NCBI GenBank assembly: GCA_023333565.1
Contig: JAJKFH010003680.1
Coordinates: 992,001-1,056,000, forward strand
Origin: Puffinus mauretanicus
Taxonomy: Eukaryota > Chordata > Aves > Procellariiformes > Procellariidae
Reading direction: 5' to 3'
Length of the DNA stretch: 64,000 nucleotides
Both the position numbers and the translations under genes were made by a program. This document shows, one piece after another, positions 1 through 12,105 of the stretch; within the stretch, counting starts at the first letter, position 1; each line of letters starts with the position of its first letter. The notes beneath the pieces are model-generated. The model was not told where the DNA came from. It saw only the letters and a program-made list of their open reading frames with translations, and did not search any database.

Positions 1-830
1 TGGGACCCCTAACCACGCCCTCTGCCCAGGGGCCCCGGGCCCTGATTTCAGCCCATGCCAGGGCCATCAGTCCCTGACTCAGCAGCCTTGTAAGGGTGCC
101 AGTCTCCAGCTATAATGCAGTCATGCCTCTGCCTGGACATGGATCTCATTGATCCTGACCCTGACCTGCAGGCTGACTTCCCGACCTGGCCTGGGTGCGG
201 CCCTGTCACCACTGAAGTTTCAAGCGATCACCTAGTTTCAAGTTTGTCTGTTACCTTCAGCCAGCCCAGCTACCTCAGTCATGCAGAGGAACCAGGGAGT
301 TAACGGCTGATGCTTACAGGAATGATTTGACAGATTGTTACAGAAACTCTCTGGGTGAGACCTTCCTACGGTTCTAGAGATTTCCCTCAGGCAGCTCCTG
401 CTGTGCCTAGTATGAGCAATTTGGATACTCAAATATGTTGATTAACATCCTAGGTCGAGAATCTGGCATTTTCCTCCAAAGACTCCCCTAAGTAGTTCCT
501 GCTGCAAGACAGATTACATTGTACATAGGTAAGACATTTGCAAATAGTCATTAGAAAGTATGTTTTGTATGTAGTTAAGATAATCAATAGCAATGAATTA
601 TGCATGTGCTGGCTGGTCACTGAGGGCCACATCTAGAGCTGAGCAGAGCAGCGGCTGGGGGAGTCTCATCTGATCCAGATGAAGATGCTGCTGCAAGGGA
701 CCCTGCAATGGAGCCTCCCATCACCATCCGGACAGTGACTAACTGTTCTGTTCAATAGATTTGACTCCCCATGAGACCATTACTCTACATTAAGATCTCA
801 ATAAATTAGTTTGTCTTTCTAAAAACACTG
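1..830. other. GC- and CT-rich edge segment, possible old repeat
   Basis: The first 300 bases are much more GC-rich than the rest of the intron, with recurring CCTGACC/CCTGGCC-like words and a GGGGCCCCGGGCCC palindrome. AATAAA occurs at 799-804, after which AT-rich intron sequence resumes. The composition resembles an old LTR or other dispersed repeat, but I cannot name a family and see no matching terminal repeats. Confidence 0.2.
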
Positions 831-3800
831 TCCACAACTCTCTTTGCAACAACTGCACGAAGAACCAGGTAAATATTTTCATCTAGAATTGCACATTGGA
901 GCCACATTGATTTGTACAGACATAGCAGCACTTCCATATATTCACTAGTTTGCTGTACTGGCCTCTCCAGTACTTTGGCTATTTCAGTTAGCTCAGACAA
1001 AATGTGTGAAAGTAGACATAAATTAAAACTTCTGTCCTGTTACCAAGGTATAGGACACAAGAAACATGCAGTGTGACACCCCCACTCCTGTTCGCAGCAA
1101 AATCTCAGGCAGCTCTGGCTCATTGGTATCTAGCTACACACACACAAAAAAAAATTTCTAAAACTTCGTAAGATGCCACATTTAGGTGTAAACTCTCCAC
1201 AATTTCAACCTAAAACAGCAATGGAAAATTCAAAGTTCTACTTATACAGAATCTGTCAGTTAAACTCCATTGCTCACACCTAATGGTAAGATGTAATGCA
1301 CATTTTTTTAAGTCTTATTTTATTTGTGTCAAAGGACCACTACTGGCCTCAGATGTGGGGGAAACAAACTGGCATTTTTATAGTACATGGGAATTTTTTA
1401 CATTAAAAATCCTTACAAATCAACATTACATTGAAAACTTAATTAATTATCTATTATTGATTTAGATATATCTATATTGCAAAGTCCCAAAAGAAGTACT
1501 AAAGAAAATCACGTTATCTAAAACCTTACTGAAGGCATATTAACATTCTTAAGAATCTGTCAAATCTCTAATAAAATGTAGGTTTTCCTGGAAGCAGATT
1601 AAAGATTCTGTTCAAAGTACTTCTATGAGCAGATGACTGTAGACCTACTTTAATAAACCAGATAGGCTGAGGGATTAAAAACGAATGCCATATTTTTCAA
1701 CTGGAAACAACCTGAAGTTAAAAGACCCTTTTTACATCACACTGAACATTATTACATCGTAAATCTAGAAATAAATAATGGAGCTGTGCAAGCAAGCACT
1801 GGGGAACAGCAAATTGATTGAATGCATTATTGTAAGTAATTTGGTGATTCTGTGATTGGTTTTGTCACCTGGAATGATGGAATTGGGTAATCAAATTTAG
1901 TCCTATGTTGTGGCTTGTAACAACAACATATAATCCCTTAACAAGCTCCCTCTTGAAACCCACTTACCTCTCCTTAGAGAAGACCATTTTGGTTTCACTG
2001 TTCTGACAGTTAGAAATACTATTTTCAGCCCACAATGAATCACTGCATATCTATAACTGCATATTTGTATTAACCTTGTCCTTTGAACTTTTTCATCCCT
2101 GGTGTTTAGCCTCATAAGAGTATACATAATCAGCAATCAAACATTTTACTAAACAAGTCAAACTTGCTTACGTTGTTCAGCTGTACTGTTCTGGTGCAGT
2201 TGCGCTAGGTTAAACCTTCAGAATATAAACCTCCAGATCATCTTCCCTGCCTCTTCAAACGAGGTGGCATAACCATATATCAGCTCATTTCCGCTCCTAG
2301 TTCTGTCAAAGTTGTATTAAAGCGTTCTTCTGCTGGAGGGTTTTTCACAGAAATGGGTTAGATAACACATAAGCATCAGACATACGGATCTGAACCCAGC
2401 TCAACTGCAGCCAAAATAGCTTGTTTAACAACAGCTTTTGTGGTTTTTTTTCCTAGAAAGTAAAATCTCCACCCTCCTTATGATTTTAGTAGCTTTTCTC
2501 TGCGTCTCTTCCATCTTGAAGTCATCTTTCTTAAAGAGTTTCAGCTGAAGTCTCATTCTGCCTTGTACAGTATCACTAGCCCTACCAGCTGGTAGTAAAT
2601 TTGCAATTTTATGCACCAGGTGGAGAGTGGCTAGTCCCTTGACCTGACTGCATGTTTGTACTTCACAGTTATTGTCTTTATTCCTTCATTCCTCTCAGCT
2701 GTTCTTCCTTTGCACAACCTTTTCATTCAATTGAGCAGGTATTCATTTAGTATTGGGATGGTATCACGTTGCCAGTGAACAACAGCCCCAGTTGTCCATA
2801 TTCTGTTTGTAATTGGCAGCTAAAGTACTAGGAGTTCTAATGTTCTTTGGAAAGTGTTTCACCTTTTGATTACTTTATCCTCAGACTCTTTTGATAAATG
2901 GGCTGGCTTTTCAGTGATTAATTCACTTTCTGTTCTTAACAGGCTCTTTGCTAACTCCTAATTCCATTTTACTTAGTTCTGTAGCCCTCTCCTTCATTAT
3001 CCCTTTCACCTGAATCCCACTCCTCCTATTGCTTGGGATAAAAGTCAGTTTTAGAACTTTAAGTCAAGCCTCTTTAGCATTAAATTTCTTGAGCTGTGCA
3101 ATCAACCTGACTTCATTAAATAATTCCCTTAAATTTCTCAAATTTTGATTTTTAAAATAAATCAACTGGAAGGAAAATCAAAACAGGTCTGAAGTGAAAG
3201 TTAAGTTGAACTGATGTGTGACCCCTTAATCTAACAGGGTTTGGGGTTTTTTTTTATATTTTTTGCAGTACTTACAAAACCAAACATTACAGATTTTTGG
3301 CCCAGTAATTATTTAGTAAAGAAGTCAGACTGCTATCACATCCAGGAGTAACTGAACTTTATGCTGACCTTCACACATCAGCTGAGAAAATTACAAACCC
3401 AATCTGTTGTCTCTGCTCACCTATAAGGAAAGGTAAGAAAAAGTAAAGTAGAGAGAAGAGCAATGAATTGATCAAAATTGTGTAATGAGCTTGGAATACA
3501 ATCAAAATGGCCCAAGTCCCTTCCCAATGCTCTCTTCCCAACTCCACATCAATTTGCTGTGATAAATTTCAGACTAAATTGAACATTCTCACACTTCCTC
3601 TGCACTCAGGTCAAGATTACAGTGAAAAGCTTTCAGAAATTAATACTTGGGTTTGCAAATTGTCAAAGTAAAAATGCTACACCTTTAGCTAATTTATGTT
3701 AGCTATTTCATGACAGTTTCATGTTTTATAAAGTACCTCTCATTTTTTGGAATTCTGATAAACATGATCAATATTACTGTATTACAGGATGCTTAATTAA

Positions 3801-6113
3801 GTTGCTAAAACATTATGGCTATACTTGCAAGATAACCAGCAAACTTTAGAATCTGTTTAGATAAGAGCCAAGTCTCAGAAATCCATTCCAAAAAATAAAA
3901 ATGTTTCAGCTTTTAGTATCTTGTAGCCTGTTACCTACCCAATTTGTTTCTATCCTGATAATTTAATGAAATTTCTTTTGTATAGTTCATAGCAATATTT
4001 ATTAGACTTGCAGATTTTTCTACAGCCACACAAGAAGCAAGACCAATTTTTCCACATAAAGATGGATAAGACAACTGTAAAATAAGTTGCTTTAAGAAAA
4101 GCAAAGTAATATTAAGCAAGAACAGACTCGAGCAATGGAAAATACAAAAATGAAATACAGCTGAGAAAAATCTGCATAAATTAGCTGAACATACCTTTAA
4201 AATAATACCAGTAGATTTCCAGCGAGTTTTAAAAGCCTCTCTTTCAGCTAATTTCAAGAATTTTAGATACAGTCCGGAAGGCTTTGTCAGCCTTTCATGC
4301 TACTCTTGTACTCTCAAAACCCCCATCGTTATGTCCTACCCTAAAATTAACCTACTGTCTTTTTAAAAATTCCTTCCGTCATTGCATGGTAATGAGAATC
4401 AGATCTCCATGAATTATCAAGGGTTAATTAGGATAGTCAGGCACAGGACAAGGAAATAGGAGACAAGTTTGCCAAATTTAACCACTTTTATTTGAATAAT
4501 ATTCTATTCAACATTCCTGTTAACAGAAAGTGGCACTCTGACATGGCATTGGCTTGAATGTCACAGCTGACATTATAAAAATATATTAGCTTTCCTAGCT
4601 TGATCCTAAGATCTTTAGAAAGCTATTAATATTTGGCTGTTAAACCCCAAGGAGTTTCTCAATTAGGTCCCTCTTGCCACGACCTTTCGAGACTGAGGTA
4701 CCGTAAAAAAAAAAGCTATATTCAGCTGAAAACTCAGTTTATAGAGGAGCACAAAGAACAAGGATCGTGAACAACTTCTAACAAGTAACATGTAGTTCTG
4801 AGCTTATGTTGAGTTATTATTTCTGATTACTTTTAACAAAATTATGACCTTCACAGTTTAACAGAATGCAGTGGCAAAACTTCAGACAGAAGCCAACTAA
4901 CTCTGGCAAATGCATATAGATAAATAAAAACGCTAGGAGTTGGTAGGAAAGAGTGTAAGACATCAATTTATTAAACATTATTTTTATTAATTATTTATAA
5001 AACTAAACCCATAGTACTTGTGGACAAACTGCTCCAAGAAACTAAAGAAAGTAAAAGAACACTAATATCACACACTGCTGTTTTTCTTATTAATTCAACA
5101 CAAGAGAAATGTAATTAACGGAACTTACTTACTACTTTTTTGACTACACTGTCATTAATGGTGAAAAAAGTAAATGCTAGATGGATGCAAGAGTCACTTC
5201 TAAATCAGAATGCTTTCTTTCACACAGGTGCAAATAAAAAATTATCCAAAAGAGAGAGTCAAATAAGAATCAACTCCAATAAATTGGTACATGAATAACA
5301 AGAATTCAGAATAGGTTGAGTAATCATCTCTCTTGCCCTTCTACGTCCTCTAATTGATTACTGAATTCATTTCCCAGTCTTTCCACTAGGAAACTCAGTT
5401 TCCTCCAAAGAGGTCTCAAACGTTTCCAGAATAGGTTTGACTCCACAGGAATAGGTAGACCTCCATCACCTCTTTGGAAGCCACTATCAATGTTTGAAAA
5501 GCAGTATAGCAATGTAAAAAGGAAAGAGAGGTTTTGTTTATTTTTTATTTTTGTCCTACCGCATAATTACTTTGCACTGTTCTGTTGAATTCAAGAGAAA
5601 AATCACATGGTGATTTCTGGAAAGAAATCTTTCATGAGATCTTTCATCATCTATCTCATGATATATTCATTACAACATATAACAGCTTTAACCTAAAGCA
5701 AGCCTATACAAATAAGGACATTTGTAACGATGAGTAATGAGCTGTTTGCTATAGGTAAGGTACAGTTTGATGATTACCATTTCTCAGCTCCTCAGCACAA
5801 TATAAGCACATTGCCGAATCGAAGCCCCCTTGATCTGGAAACACCCTTCCATCCGCGCAATGGGGCAAAGCTGCAGTCTTCCTCAAATCCCTTCCTGTCC
5901 ATGCACCCCACCTTCTTCCCTTGAAGACCAAAGCACACTGAGGATGATGCAGGCTGAGGTCTCCTCCCAGCCTGAAGTCACAACATGATCAAGGTGTGCA
6001 ACTGGAACTGCAAAGCAGTTTAGATTTAGTTTAGAAATAACTTAATATACTTAGCATTTCTGAGCAGCTGGTAAGAGGAAGAAAATGAAAAATGGGAGAT
6101 TGTCACATACCTA

Positions 6114-6740
6114 CTACCCGCAAGGTATGTAATGATAAGTGACAAAGAATGCTGCGGTCTTTTCCCTCGGCCTCCCCAGTTTGGTTTGGGAAGGATCTTG
6201 AGGCAGCCTGCTGTCATGAAACTTTGTCTGAGCCCTATCTATCTTATACACCTCTAAAACATGAGGAGTAAGGTTATAAGCTCGTGGAGGATTGCTGTGA
6301 ACCTTAACATATGTGCATAGCTGCACTTTCTTTTTTTTTTTATGAAAAGTGGAAAAAAAATTGAAAAGTACATAGCCACACTGTCTTGCCTGTGAATCAC
6401 TTCTAGGTTGCCAAAGCAGGTACTTCACAATGCTTTTGAGTTTGTCAAGGAGTTTGTGGACTGTATCTTGCTCTAGTTTGCTGGTATCAAACACGTTTTT
6501 AGGACATATTGCTGACGTTCTTTTGATGATCACAAAGCCATGGTTAACATCAGAAATGAAGCACTGAATTGCCTGATTAGACCAAATATATGCATGTACA
6601 TTTGCACTTTGCTCAGCTATAATAATGCTTTGTGAAAACTGGAATAGCTCTGTGATTAATATGGCCAATCTATTAATAAAAGCTAAACCCCAGGAAATAA
6701 AAAACAACTTATTTTTTAAAGAAGTGAAAAATGATTGCAA
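6114..6740 (-). other. 208-codon open frame in GABRG3 intron 3, identity unknown
   Basis: This is the longest open frame outside the GC-rich blocks, which is notable in AT-rich intronic DNA. The conceptual protein starts MQSFFTSLKNKLFFISWGLA, has a lysine run near its middle from a poly-T stretch on the plus strand (about 6331-6341), and has no motif I recognise. There is no matching signal peptide, domain or poly(A) context. It could be chance, or a decayed insertion such as a retroelement or processed copy. No gene call is made. Confidence 0.2.
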
Positions 6741-7802
6741 AAGGAAAGAGCAGCTCTCTATGTTTAAACATCAGCAGTGTTATTAAACCCCCAAAAGCTG
6801 TTGCCAGCTTTAATCCCATGGAGACAAATTGATGATATCTGCATTTCTATGTTTCTGGTGATAAACTGGCAGACCCTGAGAGATAGCCTGCTGTAGCTGG
6901 ACTCATACATATGTGGAATAAGTTCTGCAGATACTAGGATTTCCTTGGCTTCAAATGGTTGCCTTGGACACAAAGAGACACAGACTTAAAAATAGAGCAG
7001 TCTTTACATGTGGATTAGATAGTCAGCATTCTTTGAGCCAGACAAATGAAGATAAATCAAAGCTCAGAAAGTCTGGGAAGAAGCTTCCTTGCTGTTCGGT
7101 CTGATTGCTAAATTAAATCAATTGGGGTTGAGAGAATATTGCGATTACGGGTAGCTACACCAGTATTTCCCCAATGGGAAAGTATTCTTTCATCTATAGA
7201 TTAGTTCAACCAATAAAGGTATTGCAGAGTTAACGTTTCACTTTTGCTACAGTCAACTTATCAAGCAAGATCAGTTACTGCATTAGGAGGCCATTGAAAA
7301 GAAAATTCTGAATAATCTCTACTGAGAGAGATTTTGACAGCCTGTCGTGCAGTCCCTTCCCACTCCTCTTCCGAAATCTCAAATTAACTTTTAAAGGATA
7401 TCAATTAAGACATGTATCCTTCCATGACAGCAATCAGCCACTGTCGTAAAAATCAAGAAAGGAAGAGGTATCCACCCATTTTTTGCCCCTCCATAATGGA
7501 GTCCAAAAAAGACAAACCAGTCATGAGGCCCCATATCTGTTCTTTATATCTTGGTCAGTCTTACACTGTAATAACTAACCACACATTGCTAGGTTAAAAC
7601 TGTGCCACAGAATTCATCACATATTTGTCTGACCCAAGCATAGTCAATTTTCATATTAAGAATGTGTCCTTGATCTATTGTGCACTTCCTAAAGAATGTC
7701 AGTCTTGCTTAGATTAAAGAAACAGTTAAACCCCGATTAATAGCAATGTGACTAACCTAAAAGGGAAAAACAGAATTCTAAGACGTACCATGAGATACAA
7801 AT

Positions 7803-8921
7803 GCTATGTGAATGGGTTTCCCATTATATGCTTATAGCCAAATTGGTGAGACAGAGACTCAATAAACAGACTATAAAGTGGATGGAAAATTGGTTGGACC
7901 ACCGGGCTCACATGGGTGTCATCAGTGGCACAAAGTTCAACTGGCAGCCAGTTACTAGTGTCATCCCTCAGGGATCAATAGCTCAATCCAATATTCTTTC
8001 ACATCTTCATGGGACGTGTGGCATTCTCAGAAAGTGTGCATCACACTGAGGGGGGTGATCAACATGCTGAAGGACTGGGTTGCTATTCAGAAATACCTTG
8101 ACAAGCTGGAGAAATGAACTGACAGAAAACTCATGAAACTCAACATAGGCAAATGTAAAGTTCTGCGTCTCGGATGAAACAACTCCATGCAACTGGACAG
8201 GCTGGGTGCTGATGGGCTAGAAAACAGCTTTCCAGGAAAGGACTTGAGAACTCTGGTGGACAAGTTGACCACGAATCAGTAGTATGCTGCTGTGGAGACA
8301 CGGGCCAACCACACACTGAGCTGCATTAACAAAAGCATAGCCAGTGGGTTGAAGGACATGATTGTTTCCCTCTGTTTAGCACTTATGAGACTGCATCTGG
8401 AGTATTGTGCCAGTTTGGGGCTCCTCAGTACAAGACACTGACATACCAGAGCAAGTCCAGCAGGGGACCATCAAGATCGTCAGGAGACTGGAAAACATGA
8501 CATATGAAGAAAGATTAAGAGAACTGGATTTGTATGGCCTAAAGTGAAGGCTAAGGGGAGCTCCTTAGCTACCTAATGGGAGGGTATATAAAGAAGACGG
8601 AGCCATGCTCTTCTCAGAGGCACACAGAGACAGGACAAGAGACAATGGACGCAAGATAGAACACAGGAATTTCCAGTTAGATATAAGTTACATTTTCGTA
8701 AACCATGGCAGTGGTCAAACGTACTGGAACAGACTGCCCAGAGAGGCTCTGGAATCCCCATCCTCGCAGATGCTCAAAACTGCACTGGCTGAGGCCTTGA
8801 GCAACCTGATCTAACTGAACCTGCTTTCATTGGAAGGTTCGACTAGATGACTGGATTTCCAGATGATCAGATGACCAGCTTTCCAGAAGTCCCTTCCAAC
8901 CTAAATTATTCCATGACTCTA
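7803..8921 (+). mobile_element. CR1 LINE, old 5'-truncated copy
   Basis: This is a more decayed CR1 copy that begins in the reverse transcriptase region. A conceptual frame at 7801-8049 has NWLDHRAHMGVISGTKFNWQ and SVIPQGS, corresponding to the CR1 thumb-proximal segment and the SGVPQGS motif. Later segments preserve the order of CR1 ORF2, including LRELDLYGLK-like and WNRLPREALESPS-like pieces (about 8510-8770). The 3' end near CCCTTCCAACCTAAATTATTC is recognisable but the octamer tail is eroded. It has many stops, indels and at least one internal deletion (near 8040). It is antisense to GABRG3. Confidence 0.9.
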
Positions 8922-11900
8922 AGCATGAATGCAGAATTACTTTTTCCTACTTTTTTCCTATCTACATAATCATGGTTTTTTTGCTGGTGAACTAAAAAGC
9001 AAAACACCTCCACCAATTTATTTAATAACAAGTATTTAAACTTAACTACCACTTTTTCTCATCCAAGGTAAGCCCATGTTTAGCTGATTCACGCATTCCT
9101 ACTCAATTCAGGATTGAAAGCACAAATTGCATTCATGCTAAGGACACGCATAAAAATGCATTCATGCATTGTTTGAATCAAATGTCCAACAAAATGGACA
9201 GAGTGGCAAATGATAACAAACAAGATATTGGTTCTGACCCTGCAACTGAAACAACCTGTATGCTAGACTGGAATACTACCCAAGTGTCCACCTCTGCTGA
9301 CTCAAGTCTGACTTCTCCTTTTGACTACAGAGAAACTGAGTCAAAATTCTCTCTGTTCAAATCTAAAGGAATCACTAGATATACACTCTGCTTTAACCAT
9401 TTGATGTTTCCTATATTTCGTCTATCACTTGAAAAGCCCAGGATTAAAAACTGGAAAACATTGCCTGTAGAAAGGACTGTTCCTTGCTCTTGCAATCACG
9501 ACTTAAAGATTTCTGTTTAGGAAGAAAGAAATTGAGCAGATAAATACGGGAAACCTGATTTTCATCACAGTCTTTTTCAACTAGCTCACTGATTAGTCAA
9601 AATCATCCCTCCTTGATCCCTTTCACATGCCATTTTTGTAATTGCTTGTATAATGAATGAGAGGCCTCTGCTGCTAATATTTTTTCCATGACCACATAAG
9701 GTTGTCTAAACTGATGAGAATCTTCAATCATACACTTTAAGCAATGCTTTACCACCTAAATTCCTTGGAGTTTGGATTCTCATTTTGAATGCTTCGGCAA
9801 TTTCTTAGTTAATCCTGACCCACCTCAATTTCCACTCCATTTGCACATTGAAAAAATTGAGTAGTTTGTAAAAGCATCTAAACTTTGGATTGATTAACTT
9901 TGTGAACTTTGGAAAATTTTAAGATTCATCCATCAGTGATTATAATGTACTTCACACACAGGCAAACACCATTACATAGCATACATTGACATTTACAATC
10001 TTAAAATGTTACAACTGTAAGAGTTGACATTTATACAAGTATCCCTCATATTTTTAATTTCAGTACAGACTGCATATTAGGCTAAGAGTAGGCATTTAAT
10101 ATTAATCATATTTATTAGAAAGCAATTATACAAAGGGTAAAATCCACTACAATTCTGCTGTACACACTCTTATAAATGTCCTATGTCCTAAAGAATTGGT
10201 AGGCATGACAGAACAAGGGCAGAAAGGCACAAAATCTTGCACAGGATGAGTTATGAGAGAGTAGCCAACTGTGCAACAGTTCTGCTGGAAGGGAGAAATC
10301 AATGTTATGAAGATGTGGAGTGGTGTAAGTTAGGAAAGGATAAGCTACAGGGAAAGGAAAGGCAAGGCAGAAAGAGGACTTTTCAAGGGAAATGAGAGTA
10401 AGTAATTAAGAAAGAACTGGAGTAAAGATGAATTACGGTGAATGAAACCAGAGGAACACAGAGCAGAACCTTTCCTTTGTAATATGCCATCAGTAATGGA
10501 TTTCAGTAGCTCTTCTATTCACTCTTTCCACATGGTATTCTGATTATATGCTTCTCTTATGTTAAAGATGATAACCATATTTATGTTTAGCCATGCAACA
10601 TCAGCAGCTTGCAGCAGTATCGCTTAAGAGAGACGAGACGGATAGCCAGAGTGTCTGGGCTTTATTTCCACCTCTACTAATGACAGACTGTATGAATTAA
10701 AACTCGGAAAGTGACTAATTCTTCCTCCAGCTTCCCCCCATCTTTTTTTTTGTGTACAGATCATTTCTTCCTCTGTTCATTTACCGTATCCAGCACAGTG
10801 TATCTGGCAGCCTAGATTTCATGCTCTCCTGTAATACAAGAAATACAAAGAAAAGCGATTCTACACTGTGTATGATTTACTTCTTCACTAGCCCAGCAAG
10901 AGAAGGAGATGTTAATCTCTGCATTCATCAGAATGATCTAAATTGAAAATTTGGTCAGTCGATCCACAGAATTACAAAACAAGTGTTTAGGTGCCTAAAG
11001 AAGGATACATGAAAAGGACTAGCTTACATGGCTTCCTACAGCACCATGGAATCAGCTCAGTGACACAGGGGACAACTTCGGTTTTTATTGCCTGGCATAA
11101 ATAAATAGTGTCTTCAAGCATGCCTTTAAGGTTTTATGCAAACCTGTCCATTATCTGGTCTACAAACCAGCTCTCCCACAAAATGTTTACAGTTACTAAT
11201 TATTGAGAGATTTCTCCTCCCCTTTAACTAATTTAGTTTTGGTTGCTGCTGTTACATACCTAATGCTCCCTCTCAGACACCAAGTTATTCTTTGCCCATA
11301 ACAGAGTCTTTTTATTCTCGTCAGACCAAGAAATCTCAGGCAGGGATTGTATTCCCAGCGTAGCAAGCACTGCAAAAAGCACAGGCATTTTCAACTCAGT
11401 GTTCACTAAGAGGAAAGAGCTAGCCAATCAATATACAGCTGTTACAAGCAAACATAGGTTTCTGTGATCTGTAAAGCAAGTTTTGGGACAGCTACTGTGA
11501 ATTATAAATTAAAGTAACTGCAACTTTATAATCTTTATAAGAGCATGATATAGAAAGGCCCTTCTGGTCACAAAGCCAAATGAGACTATCAGAGCATTCA
11601 AGGTGCACAAATATCCCTTAGCTTGAAGACACATCTAGCAATCCCACAATAATGGCAACACTCTCTTTTCTTTATAGCACATCTTTTATTCCCTCCATCA
11701 TGAAGCATTACCTGTATTACGTCCAGGAGAACAACCAATACTTTTTCCATTCATGACTTCTCTCAGTCAGCGTTGACACCTCCCTGCCTGAATCATTTAA
11801 AAAGACTGTACTGTGTCTTGTGTACCTGACATAAGAATAGCCTCAATGTGCCACTAGTTTTGCCTTGCTGAAGAAAAGGTCTGACAAAATTTTATGGCCA

Positions 11901-12057
11901 CAGCCTATAGAGGGAATAGTTGGCAGCACTAAATTGCTTATTACAATACAAGAGACGGAAGACTGCAGGTACAAAGACATTCTGTCATTTCCTTCCAACA
12001 TCCACAGGCAAATCAACAAATCCTCTCAGCAGACTCCTCGTGGAGTCTGTTAGCTTA

Positions 12058-12105
12058 ACAGAATTATAGCATAATAGGGGTAGAAAGGACCATGTTGCCA
12101 TGCAC
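12058..12105 (-). mobile_element. Diverged CR1 3' tail, reverse orientation
   Basis: The plus strand reads CAGAATTATAGCATAATAGG followed by GGTAGAAAGGACCAT, which resembles the reverse complement of a CR1 3' end (AGAATCATAGAATGGT then GGGTTGGAAGGGACC). The match is short and diverged, so it may be a remnant or chance similarity. If real it is the only CR1 fragment here in the same orientation as GABRG3. Confidence 0.45.
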
